NCBI GenBank assembly: GCA_039720395.1
Contig: CM077831.1
Span: 12,677,803-12,741,802, forward strand
Direction of reading: 5' to 3'
Length of the DNA stretch: 64,000 nucleotides
DNA from: Liquidambar formosana
Taxonomy: Eukaryota > Streptophyta > Magnoliopsida > Saxifragales > Altingiaceae
Shown here: positions 1 to 10,822 of the stretch, piece by piece
Numbering within the stretch: the stretch's first letter is position 1
Layout: every line of letters starts with the position of its first letter
The notes under the pieces: generated by a model
What the model was told of the DNA's origin: nothing
The model's database searches: none
Seen by the model: the letters and a program-made list of their open reading frames with translations, nothing else
Position numbers and translations under genes: made by a program

Positions 1-60
1 CCGCAGAGACTACTTTTATCTCAACACCAGAAAGATTGGCAAAAAAAAAAGCAACCTAAT

Positions 61-1313
61 GTGAATCCGCTTTCCTACTTAAAAAATGTGGTTTTCAAAA
101 GAGCTACAACTCAATGTGCTGAGATTGGTGAGGAAGAATCTTATGTTCAAAAAGCTCGAGCATTTGTCACTCTACGAGAGTTCTTCCCAAAGGGTTTCTT
201 GGAAGACAATGTAGCCGAAGCAACTTACATGGTTTCATGCTATGAGATTCATGATGAAGAGGAGTCTTTTGGGGATGAAGAAGAGGTATTGGACATTCCC
301 GTGATTGATAGCGACTCTAATCAGGTTTCTATAAAGTCTGAAACTTCTGCCTCTTTAGAGAAGCTACCAACACAATTTAGTCTATAGGACGCATTCGACT
401 TCCCCAAATAATGCGAGAAGCGCTAGCCAAAGCTCTCAAAGAGCCTAACAAGTATGCTTCTGAAAATGGAGAACTAGATGAGAACTCTATTGCATGCACT
501 TCCTGTTGCACAACCATTGCTTTCTCTGATGAAGATTTACAATTGGGTTCCAAACCTCATAATCGTCTACTCTTCGTATCTGGTTACTTACAGGAACAGA
601 AAGTCAATCACATCCTTATTGATGGAGGTTCAGCTGTCAATATTACGCCAATGCTAACAATGAAACAATTGGGGATTGCGGTCGCAGACTTAACTCAAAG
701 TCGTTTAATGATACAAGGGTTCAACCAAGGAGGGCAACGTGCAATTGGTATGATCAGTCTAAGCCTCGCTATTGGAGAATTGATCTCGAGTACGTTGTTC
801 TATGTGATCAATTCAAAAACATCTTACAACCTACTTTTGGGTCGGCCTTGGGTGCATGAGAACGGAGTAGTTCCATCAACACTTCATCAGTGTTTCAAGT
901 TTTACAAGAACGGAGAGCCAAAGAAGGTTAATACTGATGTCAAACCGTTCACTGAGGTAGAAACCTATTTCGCTGATGCAAAGTTTTATGAAAACTCTGG
1001 TGCTGTACGTGAAGTTCTTCCCATAGAGATTTCGTCCATAGAGAAGATAAAGCATAGAAAGAATAGAGAAGATAATCCACCTATAGCACAGGATGTCGTT
1101 GAAACCAATGACTTAGTCCCAAATAGTTCTCCTGAAGAAGAAAGATCAAATTCAAAGGCTCTTTGCACTTCACCAATATATCGGTATATTCCTATATCTC
1201 GACGGAAGGAAGGGGAATCCTCGTTTGTCGAGTGTTCAAAGATGCAAGGGGATAAGGCAAAGCATTCTCGAGAGCTAGAAGAAGGAGATCTTCACGTCCT
1301 TAAAGAAGGATTG
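61..1313 (+). pseudogene. Gypsy I gag-pol linker and retropepsin-like protease fragment
   Basis: Two open stretches (61-387 and 411-1313) look like one polyprotein region broken by a stop at 385-387 and a nearby frame change. The second carries the aspartic protease core ILIDGGSAVNI near 618-650, where Tat-type elements have D-G-G-S instead of the usual D-T/S-G-S, followed about 75 residues later by NLLLGRPWVH, typical of the protease C-terminal half. Downstream residues are a charged, low-complexity linker leading to reverse transcriptase. The reading frame runs directly into the left LTR of copia copy A at 1319, so the last residues of the open frame are LTR sequence. The gene is broken by that insertion and resumes at 10823. 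Confidence 0.8.
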
Positions 1314-1318
1314 ACAAT
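1314..1318. repeat. Target-site duplication ACAAT, left copy
   Basis: ACAAT lies directly before the TG of the left LTR of copia copy A and is repeated directly after its right LTR at 10818-10822. A 5-bp duplication is normal for Ty1/copia integration and shows that both outer ends are intact. Confidence 0.92.
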
Positions 1319-2977
1319 TGTTAGGATTATGCCTTAGAGCCAATCATGGAGATGATTGTTTAGGGATTAGGAACAATCAATTGATTTCATTTATATATGT
1401 CACATTTATTATTGATTTAAGAAAAGGGCTTATTCTATTATGTTTATATGCATCATTTATATTTACATAATATGTCCATGGAGTTAGAGTTGAGAATATG
1501 AAATTACAAAGGGTTGTAATTTTGAGACTGTAAATATATCTCTGTACTAAACTCCTAAATCATTCCTAGTTAAAGGTTCACTATGATGGACAGTAATGAA
1601 CCATAGGACTAGCACTTGTTAGGTTGACTCTATAGGAGGATAGCTAGTCTCAAGCTATTTGTGTGGAGACACTACAACCAACAAGTGGGTGCCTATTATA
1701 AGAATAGGTACACTGAATGTGACCAAAGATATGAGATAAACTGAATGGAGTTTTAACCTGCCTGTCAATCAGTTTCTCATTGTTATAGTGGTACAAGTAA
1801 TCCTTCGACCTGAGACACCATGGTTGTCTTATACATGTAGCTTTAGAAGTTTGATAACACTAAGTGCAGATCCTATTCAGGGGTCTGTAAGGGTGTTCAT
1901 TGGCCCTACTGCTATGTGTGTGAAGGCATGTGAGTGATCAACAAGGAATCCATCACTCTCAGGAAAAGGAGAGTGAATGTCTCATACAGCATTCATTGAA
2001 TATAACTCATTAAATCCATGGGCCCATGGTAGAATGAATATAGAAAGGAGTTTCCATAAGTTCATCATTGAGTTGATATTAATGAATGAGTATAAAGTAA
2101 TTGAACTAGGGACTTGACAGACTTCCATGTCCTATTAGTTCAATTGGAGACATTGTGTTGATGGAAGGATGGAATTGTAACCTATAAACTATAACAGAAG
2201 GGTTCTTTGTAAATGACTATTCACCTCATTAAGGACCACACCATGAGCCATATGCTAGGTGTTACTCATGGTTAGTAGAAGCCATAATTGATATAAATGA
2301 GTTATAATCAATTAGGGAATTGAAAGGAGTTTCAATTAGACCCTTAATGGAAAGTGTTCCATTGTGCACAACTTGTGCTGTTCCTACTACTTGATGATGT
2401 GAACCCAATGGGTCACACACTGATCATGCTAAGAGAGCTTGATTGTCTATGAGAGAAAGGGTATAAGTGATTAAAGAAAAGTTCTTTAAGGGGCTAATTT
2501 GTATTTGATGCAAACTAGTGGGCTAATTATGTAATTAAGAGTAATTACACAAATTAGATTAGGGTTTGGAATCCCCCCTTGGCCGGCCCTATTAGTGGGC
2601 TATATAATGCCCACTATAGGGTGATGACATCATCACAATTACTCCTCCCCAAGTGCTGGCCGAATTCTCCCTTGGAGGCTCTCTCTCTCTCTCTCTCTTC
2701 TTTACCTCTAGCAACCCTAAGGAAGAAGAAGGAAAGGACAACTTGCTCAAGCTAGGTGTGGATACTGTTGGAGGCAGTGCACTTGGACTGCTCAATCAGA
2801 AGACAAAGCTTGGAGCATAAAGGAGAAGACTTGTTCAACTGTAAGTACCCTAACTCTCTTAGTAGTTAGGTTTATGGTTTTTGTATTAAGCATAATTAAA
2901 ATTCATGGGTTTGGGAATCATAGGAAAAATTTTAAATTCCGCCTTTGTATTTTTCCTCTCTAGTTTGATTCCCAACA
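1319..2977 (+). repeat. Copia copy A 5' LTR
   Basis: A 1659-bp LTR bounded by TG and CA. It pairs with 9159-10817 at about 98.5% by eye. A (CT)n run lies near 2679-2698, and a TATA-like box at 2601 suggests that U3 occupies roughly the first 1.3 kb. Confidence 0.95.
2601..2607 (+). promoter_or_regulatory. TATA-like box in copia copy A LTR
   Basis: TATATAA lies about 375 bp before the LTR end, where a U3 core promoter is expected, and is repeated at 10441 in the 3' LTR. In copy B the matching site reads TATTTAA within a diverged block. Confidence 0.5.
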
Positions 2978-2978
2978 G

Positions 2979-2992
2979 TGGTATCAGAGCCA
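2979..2992 (+). other. Primer binding site, initiator Met tRNA
   Basis: TGGTATCAGAGCCA begins two bases after the LTR end. It is the usual plant copia primer site, complementary to the 3' end of initiator methionine tRNA. Copy B has one substitution in it (AG to AA at the ninth base). Confidence 0.93.
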
Positions 2993-5900
2993 TGGTTATG
3001 CCTAATACAAACTGCATATGGGCTGTAATTCATGGTAAATTGATTGGTTAATAAATCTGGAATTTATGTTCATGCATTAGAATGGTTTCCCTCTCATGGC
3101 AAAACCTAGGGTTATTGAACCCTAGGTTAATTCTCCTTCTACTCCTCTTCTAAAATAGTTTTAGGGCTGTTGGTTATTCAAAAGTTGAATGGGGATTGAG
3201 TTTGGAGAAGATGATGAACAGTTTTTATGATAGTCATGAAAAATCGTCATCTTGTTTTGCATGCCGGAATCAGAGTTCCTCTCCAAAATTTTTGAGCCAT
3301 ATATGGTTAGAAAGCTCTTCGAATCAGCTTTACAACCCAGCAAACGGTTCATCGATCCGAGTTTTGTAGTGAAAGTTATGAATTTTTTACTACAGGCTGT
3401 CAGGGAAGACAGTTTTGCTCGGGAATGATGTAACAGCCACAATTGTGAGTTTTTGATGGAGATCAAGAGCATGGCAATGGTTGCCACCACTTGGGTTATG
3501 TTCTAGACATGGTAGGAAAGGGTTCCCAAGTATTCGGATGTATCATAATTGGATTATGAGTCTAGAACAGAAGGAAGAAGGAGAAGACCACCATGTTTGA
3601 ATCTGGGTTTTAGAACCCTAGGGTTCTTGCTACTGTTATGATCAGATACTTCTGTAAAATTGATGAATAATCATTATAGGATGATGATATATGATGTATA
3701 GATCATATTCTTTAATAATCAAAGGAGTCTTGATGCATAAAGAATCAAAAAGTTTGATTTCTTGGAAGAACATAGCAGGCTGTTTTTCTGCAGCAAGTCA
3801 TCAATGGAGTTTTGTTCATATCTTGAGCTAGGGAACTCCAAATTGCATGAAACCAATTTTATTAGTTTCCTAAGACATGTAGGATACTAGGAAAAATAAT
3901 TTGGTAGCCTGAATTAATCATCTTGCTGGGTTTTAAATCAATTTGTGATCATGGACAGTATGCTGTCAAATTCTGGACAGCCTACTGTTCTTGAATCGTT
4001 TAGAACAATTGGGAATGATTTGATCATCCAAAACACTTCAATTAGCTTAGTAATTCATGTAGGGACATGATACAAAAGCTGGTTTTGTTGGTGGAGTCGA
4101 ATTGATTAAGTTTTAGAAACGTTTGTGACCTTGGAGGTCCTCCCATGGTAGTGCCAGCAAGGGTTCTTGAAACCCTAATGTTTTTTGAAGAAGACAGCCC
4201 TCTTGGCCACTCCACACGTGTCCATGGGCTTGGCCCACACCCTGGCTTGAGTCCCCCTTTGCTGGCCATGGCCTCCCATGGCCTGGCCAATCCATGGCAG
4301 CCTTGCTAAGCCATGGCAGCCCACTAATGTGGCGGCAGCCTTAGGGTTTATGATGAAACCCTAATTCCCATTAATGATGAAACCCTAATTCATTAATTGC
4401 ATTAATTAAAAACCTTAATTGACTATTAATTACCTTAATTAAAATGTTTAATGATTGGTCATTAATTGACCAATCATGGTTATTAATCATTAGGGTATAA
4501 TTAATTGCATTTATGACGTCTAGGGTTTAGGGTTTAGGAAACCCTAATTCATATTAATTAAACCCTAATTCTATTAATGCATTAATTAATAACTAAACCT
4601 AGTAATTAATGTGTCTAACCTAGGGTTAAATGATTGGTCATTAATGACCAATCATGATCATTAATGGTTTAGTAATTAATCATTGGCATTTAATAGGTTT
4701 AAGGTTTAGGGTTTTAGAAACCCTAATTAGTGCATATTAATTAGGTGTAATTAATATCCTAGGTGGCATTAATTAAACCCTAATCCTAATCATTAATACC
4801 GTATAAACCTAGGGTTTAAATGATTGGTCATTAATTGACCAATCATAAGGCATTTAATGCATTAGGGTTACACTTAGGGTTTAGAGTTAATGCATTTAGG
4901 GTTTAGGGTTTTAGGAAACCCTAATGCACTAATTAATTAATAAAATGATTTTATTTAATTCCAAAATTGATTATTTAATTAATGGTGATTAATTTTATAA
5001 TGTTTTAAATGGTTTAAAACACAATTTAGGATTAAATTAAAATCTGGAATTTTTTAATTAAATGAAATTGTTTTGTTTAATTAAAGAGACCCTAATATTT
5101 GATATTAGAGTTTTATTAGGGGCCTTTAAATGTTTCAATTGATTTGATTAATTGAAATTAAATGTCTTAAATGTTAAGACTTAATTAATTCAAGAACTTA
5201 TGCATATCCTAATAAGATTAGGACACATTAATGAGATTAATGAAAACCAATCAATAGAGTTACCATGAATGCCCATATGTTTATTGCTTACAGTTATTTC
5301 CTTTATCATGCAATGTGATTGTATGGTTATGGATGGATGATGATTATGGACTATACCCCTTAAACCAATTGTGATTGGCCGTCTTATGAATGGGTTGTAT
5401 TATTTTCAAGAGTTGTAATTTTATTATGGTGATGTATTATTTATTTGGGGCTTGCATGCCACCTTCTTCTCTCTTTCTATCATTCTCTTATGTACCCCAC
5501 ATTCCCCTTATGTATCCCTTTCTTTAAAATTATGTAAATGTTATGTAATCGAGAGTGCACTAAGGAGCATGGCGGACCTAAAGGAGCATGGTGGAGCCCA
5601 ACAAGCCTATGGTGGAGACCATGAAGCCAATGGAGGAGATTGAAGGACTTGAAAGCTTGGAGAAGATTTTCAAGAGTGCATGCTATGTTTCAAATGAATG
5701 TTTTACGATCACCTACACCCACCTTAGACCAAGGATTCAATTCATTGGCTTGGATTGAATCCTCTTAAAGTCCATAATCATCATAGTGGGAGCTTTTAAT
5801 GAGATTAATAGAGATAGCTCCAAATCCAAAGATCGTTATATGTCACCTTATAGGGACTAATATCGATAAGTGGATTACATATATATAATGTTGTTATATA

Positions 5901-6541
5901 TTTCTTATTTAAATGCATAAGATGTATGTTAGATTAGTTATTTTGATGAGACCCTTAAAACCTCTCTATTTTAATATTAAGTTGGAAATGGAGAATACAT
6001 TAGGGAATGGATTCTTCATTTCCTTCCATCATTATAAGATCATCCAACGTCCCTTAATGTGGGTACCTGGCTGCAGACATGTAGGAGCTACCCATATTAA
6101 AGACATTACTTGAAACTATCACATATGTAGATATCATGGGGTGCCTAAGCTAGTATATACCAAGAAACTAACATATGAGGTATATATTTGGTGAAACATA
6201 CCTGTGTGAATGATGGGTTTAACTTAACTAGGGAAGTATTCCAAGAAACTAACATGTGAGGAGTATGTACCCTAGAGGCAAAATAATTGGAACTTGCTTA
6301 TGAAGCAATAGACAAAGAGTTGTCTTCTTACTGTGGGTTAGAAGTCAAGAAACTAACATGTGAGGCTTTTAGGTCATAGTGGGACCCCAATCCCCATTAG
6401 GAATAAGATTCCCGAATTCCATTAGAGGGTGTATGGAATTTGATAAAATAGTAGGAGGTACCATATGATTAAAGACCCGATCATCATGGATAAAAATGAA
6501 ATCTAATTCTCTATTTTAATTTTTATATGTAGTTCATTGAA
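2993..6541 (+). other. Copia copy A untranslated leader, 3.5 kb
   Basis: This stretch has no convincing gene. It is AT-rich, with a block of telomere-like motifs and palindromes at 4330-4930, then runs of TTAATTAA-like sequence, and ends just before gag at 6542. A matching leader of nearly the same length lies in copy B (47015-50539). A 63-codon open frame at 5452-5643 is also present in copy B, but it has no ATG at its start and I do not call it. The leader is unusually long for copia. Confidence 0.8.
4330..4930 (+). repeat. Three-module block of CCAAT palindromes and telomere-like motifs
   Basis: Three diverged modules about 185 bp apart each contain a near-perfect palindrome with arms ATGATTGGTCA and TGACCAATCAT (4451-4477, 4630-4655, 4820-4846). 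Each is followed by clusters of TTTAGGG and AAACCCTAA. Each palindrome holds two inverted CCAAT boxes. The block recurs in copy B at 48600-49210, where the three palindromes are at 48705, 48896 and 49074. Confidence 0.85.
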
Positions 6542-7090
6542 ATGGCTCACCTCAACACGTTATCCAAAATATTGGACACCAACTGTTTGATTGGACCAAA
6601 TTGTCTTGATTGGCTTAGGAATCTAAAAATTGTTTTGGATTCCAAGAATCTTACCTATGCACTTCATAATCCACTTCCCATTGCTCCTGCTGAGGCTACA
6701 ACTCAGCAAGAGAAAGACGCTTACCAGAAGCGCATGGACGACGATCTCATGGCAAGGTGCTATATGATGGTATTTATGAGTCTCGAGCTTAAGAAGCAAC
6801 ACGAGTCCATGGGAAGTGCTTACGAGATTTTTATCAACATACAAGAGTTGTATGGGAAAGAATTCTTGCTTGAATTTAATGAAGCTGCTACTTCCAAGTC
6901 TAAGCTCAAGCCCAAGGGCAAGGGTATAGGCAAGGGTAAGGGTACCCAGAGGAAGAAGAAAGGTAACAACAAAGCCAAAGGAACCTGTTTTCACTGCGAC
7001 AAGGATGGGCACTGGAAACGTAACTGTCGGGAGTATCTGGATACTCTAAAGAACCAACCTTTGGAAGGTATGGATCATGCTCTAAACTAA
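6542..7090 (+). pseudogene. Copia copy A gag, internally deleted
   Basis: An open frame of 182 codons from ATG 6542 encodes a copia nucleocapsid protein. The N-terminus matches the UBN2-type gag start, with a conserved LDWLRNLK stretch. The C-terminus has a K/G-rich tract, then a CCHC zinc knuckle, CFHCDKDGHWKRNC, at about residues 147-160. Gag packages element RNA in cytoplasmic particles. Compared with copy B (about 287 codons with its stop read through), about 100 codons are missing between QELYG and the K/G-rich tract, so the middle of the gag domain is lost. The frame is open but the product is probably not functional. Confidence 0.85.
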
Positions 7091-9146
7091 ATGTTAGTTC
7101 TGCTTCCACTTGGGTACTTAATTCTGATGCGAATTGTGATTCCATGCAGAATCTAGTGGGTAGCAGAAGACAGAGTAAAGGCAGATCAACTCTACAAGTG
7201 GGGAATAGAGCAAATGTTGCTGCATTAGCTGTGGGGCTTGTTGCTTGACTCTACCTAATGGAGTAGTCTAGAAATAACAGTTGGCTATCTTTACATTCCA
7301 GAAGTTATTAGAAACATTAATTTTATTTTAGTTTTATCTAAACGAGGTTTTAGTTTGATTTAATAAATGTTTTCTATTAAATGAAGAGTTCATTACTTCT
7401 GGAGTTTATGTGGATGGCCTTTATTTTCTAAACTTTATTGCAAATATGAATTGCAATGGAGCATGGTAGTTCTAAATTGAATGCTAATAAACCTAAGAGA
7501 ACAAGATATACATAGTGATGTATATAAAAGTTTCTCTTACTTTACAACCTTTACCGATGATTCATTCTAGGTTTGGGTGTGTATACTTAATGAAGTACAA
7601 GTTTGAAACATTTGAAAGGTTCAAAGAATTCAGATATGAAGTAGAGAAACAAATCGGTAAAAGTATTAAAGCTCTTCGATTAGATCGGGGAGGCGAATAT
7701 TTAACCAGTTAATTTTCAGATCAACTTGTTCAAACAGGCATTCTATTCTAATGGACACCTCTTAGAACACCATAACTAAATGGTGTGTCAGAAAGGAGGA
7801 AGAAGACCTTATTGGATATGGTCCGATCCATGATAAGTTACAACAACCTAATATTATCCCTGTTAGGATATGCCCTAGAAATTGCCTCATACTTGTGAAA
7901 CAGAGTTCAAACCAATGCTGTCCCTTAGAACCCATATGAGATATGGAAAGGGAAGCACTAAGCCTTAAGAATGTTAAGGTATGGGGTTGCAATGCATAAG
8001 TAGAGACACATGATGCAACCAAATTGGAAATCAAGATAACTTAAATGTAGGTTTGTGTATTATCCTAAAAGGAGTGTAGGATATCATATCTATCATCCTG
8101 ATGAACAAAAGTGTTTGTTAGTAAGTTTTCAATCTTTCTTGAAAAAGAGTTTATTCAAGAAGGAGATAACAACAGGAAAATAGAACTCAAAGAGTTGTCT
8201 AATGAGATACAAACCAACATTGATGCAACCCCTGTCCCTGTTGAGACAGAACCCATCATTGTACCATGATTGTACAAAGGCTTAGTGGGAGTGCGATCAC
8301 ATTTATGGTCCTATAAGTGGATGACATTCTACTTATTAGGAATAATGTAGAGATGTTGTCAAAAGTGAAAAATTGGGTTTTCACAAAGTTTCTCCATAAA
8401 AGATTTGGAAGAAGCATCCTATATTCTGGGAATAGAGGTCTATAGAGATAGATCTTAAAGGATGCTAAGTCTCTCCCAATCGAAGTACATAGACAAGATT
8501 TTGAAAGAGTTCAAAATGCATGATTCCAAAAGGAGGTCTAATTCCTGTCAGACATGGAATTAAGTTGTCTATAACTAAAAGACCATATATCAGTTTTGCT
8601 GTAAATGTTACGAGCAGATATCAGACAGACCCAGATAAGGAACACTGGGAAGCAGTCAAGGCTATCCTTAAGTTCTTGAGAAGAACTAAAGGACCTATGC
8701 CTTGCCTATGGAGAAAGAAACTTGAAATGGTTGGTAGAACAGATACAGATTTTCAATCTGACGATGATGATAGGAGATCAACATCGAGGTATGTTCTCAC
8801 CTTAAATAGTGGAGCTGTAAATTTGAGCGCATTGCTGCATGTTTGGATGAGTAAGTTCATTATAGAACTAGGAGTGGTTCCTAACATTGAGAAGCCTTTA
8901 CCATTGTTTTTGTGACAACAATGGGGCTATTGCTCAAGACAAGGATCCACGGTCTCATCAAAAGTCTAAACTTTAAGCGGCGATTCCAAGTGATTAGAGA
9001 GATCATTGGAAGAGATGACATATACATATAGAAGTTTAATACAATAGAGAATAAAGAAGACTCCTTCACTAAGGCTATGACCCAAGTGTATTGGATCACC
9101 ACCGACAGGATATGAGTATGAGATACATGGTGGATTGGCTATAGTG
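7091..9146 (+). pseudogene. Copia copy A pol remnant: protease, integrase, RT and RNase H pieces
   Basis: Reading across frames gives the copia order. Weak protease-like sequence lies at 7100-7330 (VAALAVG), an integrase core part at about 7530-8035 (SIKALRLDRGGEYL, then LNGVSERR and DMVRSM), the end of RT from 8295 (VDDILLI) and RNase H pieces to about 9140 (DISFAVNVTSRYQ-like, then SKFIIELGVV). The GAG-pre-integrase zinc region and most of RT are absent. The Tyr codon before VDD is TAA (8311-8313). The RNase H segment between GAV and EYIAA-like sequence is deleted. Stops and frameshifts are numerous. Copy B shares the truncation, the TAA and the RNase H deletion. Confidence 0.82.
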
Positions 9147-9158
9147 CAAGTGGGAGAT
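9147..9158 (+). other. Polypurine tract of copia copy A
   Basis: GCAAGTGGGAGA-type purine-rich sequence lies immediately before the 3' LTR TG at 9159, where plus-strand priming is expected. The same sequence is found, inverted, beside the 3' LTR of copy B at 44105-44116. Confidence 0.8.
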
Positions 9159-10817
9159 TGTTAGGATTATGCCCTAGAGCCAATCATGGAGATGATTGTT
9201 TAGGGATTAGGAACAATCAATTGATTTCATTTATATATGTCACATTTATTATTGATTTAATAAAAGGGCTTATTCTATTATGTTTATATGCACCATTTAT
9301 ATTTACATAATATGTCCATGGAGTTAGAGTTGAGAATATGAAATTACAAAGGGTTGTAATTTTGAGACTCTAAATATATCTCTGTACTACACTCCTAAAT
9401 CATTCCTAGTTGAAGGTTCACTATGATGGACAGTAATGAACCATAGGACTAGCACTTGTTAGGTTGACTCTATAGGAGGATAGCTAGTCTCAAGCTATTT
9501 GTGTGGAGACACTGCAACCAACAAGTGGGTGACTATTATAAGAATAGGTACACTGAATGTGACCAAAGATATGAGATAAACTGAATGGAGTTTTAACCTG
9601 CCTGTCAATTAGTTTCTCATTATTATAGTGGTACAAGTAATCCTTAGACCTGAGACACCATGGTTGTCTTATACATGTAGCTTTAGAAGTTTGATAACAC
9701 TAAGTGCAGATCCTATTCAGGGATCTGTAAAGGTGTTCATTGGCCCTACTGCTATGTGTGTGAAGGCATGTGAGTGATCAACAAGGAATCCATCACTCTC
9801 AGGAAAAAGAGAGTGAATGTCTCATACAGCATTCATTGAATATAACTCATTAAATCCATGGGCCCATGGTAGAATGAATATAGAAAGGAGTTTCCATAAG
9901 TTCATCATTGAGTTGATATTAATAAATGAGTATAAAGTAATTGAACTAGGGACTTGACAGACTTCCATGTCCTATTAGTTCAATTGGAGACATTGTGTTG
10001 ATGGAAGGATGGAATTGTAACCTGTAAACTATAACAGAAGGGTTCTTTGTAAATGACTATTCACCTCATTAAGGACCACACCATGAGCCATATGCTAGGT
10101 GTTACTCATGGTTAGTAGAAGCCCTAATTGATATAAATGAGTTATAATCAATTAGGGAATTGAAAGGAGTTTCAATTAGACCCTTAATGGAAAGTGTTCC
10201 ATTGTGCACAACTTGTGCTGTTCCTACTACTTGATGATGTGAACCCAATGGGTCACACACTGATCATGCTAAGAGAGCTTGATTGTCTATGAGAGAAAGG
10301 GTATAAGTGATTAAAGAAAAGTTCTTTAAGGGGCTAATTTGTATTTGATGCAAACTAGTGGGCTAATTATGTAATTAAGAGTAATTACACAAATTAGATT
10401 AGGGTTTGGAATCCCCCCTTGGCCGGCCCTATTAGTGGGCTATATAATGCCCACTATAGGGTGATGACATCATCACAATCACTCCTCCCCAAGTGCTGGC
10501 CGAATTCTCCCTTGGAGGCTCTCTCTCTCTCTCTCTCTTCTTCACCTCTAGCAACCCTAAGGAAGAAGAAGGAAAGGACAACTTGCTCAAGCTAGGTGTG
10601 GATATTGTTGGAAGCAGTGCACTTGGACTGCTCAATCAGAAGACAAAGCTTGGAGCATAAAGGAGAAGACTTGTTCAACTGTAAGTACCCTAACTCTCTT
10701 GGTAGTTAGGTTTATGGTTTTTGTATTAAGCATAATTAAGATTCATGGGTTTGGGAATCATAGGAAAAATTTTAAATTCCACCTTTGTATTTTTCCTCTC
10801 TAGATTGATTCCCAACA
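9159..10817 (+). repeat. Copia copy A 3' LTR
   Basis: 1659 bp, TG to CA, the same length as the 5' LTR with scattered point differences. It is followed by target duplication ACAAT at 10818. Confidence 0.95.
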
Positions 10818-10822
10818 ACAAT
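10818..10822. repeat. Target-site duplication ACAAT, right copy
   Basis: Right partner of 1314-1318. Gypsy I coding sequence resumes directly after it. Confidence 0.92.

Larger units (their letters stand above)
1319..10817 (+). mobile_element. Ty1/copia LTR retrotransposon, copy A, complete but non-autonomous
   Basis: Two direct LTRs of 1659 bp each (1319-2977, 9159-10817) start TGTTAGGATT and end TCCCAACA. They flank 6181 bp that contain an initiator-Met tRNA primer site, a 3.5-kb non-coding leader, a gag remnant, a short degenerate pol and a polypurine tract. The target duplication ACAAT is perfect. Counting by eye I find about 25 LTR mismatches (about 1.5%), so the insertion is fairly recent. 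Pol is about 2 kb, far short of a normal copia pol, and full of stops. Integrase precedes RT, which is the copia order. Copy B (42440-52207, minus) is a second member of the same family. The element is inserted in the pol linker of gypsy I. Confidence 0.95.

Noticed and set aside
2592..2795. Small minus-strand ORF repeated in every copia LTR (also 10432, 42622, 50724)
   Set aside because: It sits in the LTR promoter and leader, is Ser/Pro and Arg/Glu simple sequence from the (CT)n run, and its repetition only reflects LTR copies.
4500..4930. Telomere or interstitial telomere tract
   Set aside because: TTTAGGG motifs are scattered and mixed with other sequence, and the same block recurs in copy B, so it belongs to the retrotransposon leader.
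5452..5643. 63-codon open frame in the copia leader, also in copy B (47913-48104)
   Set aside because: No ATG at the start, no recognisable domain, and the copies are only slightly diverged, so a shared open frame is weak evidence for coding.
6623..7012. Minus-strand ORF opposite copia A gag, and the similar 46220-46516 opposite copy B gag
   Set aside because: They are antisense shadows of the gag K/G-rich tract and zinc knuckle, without features of their own.
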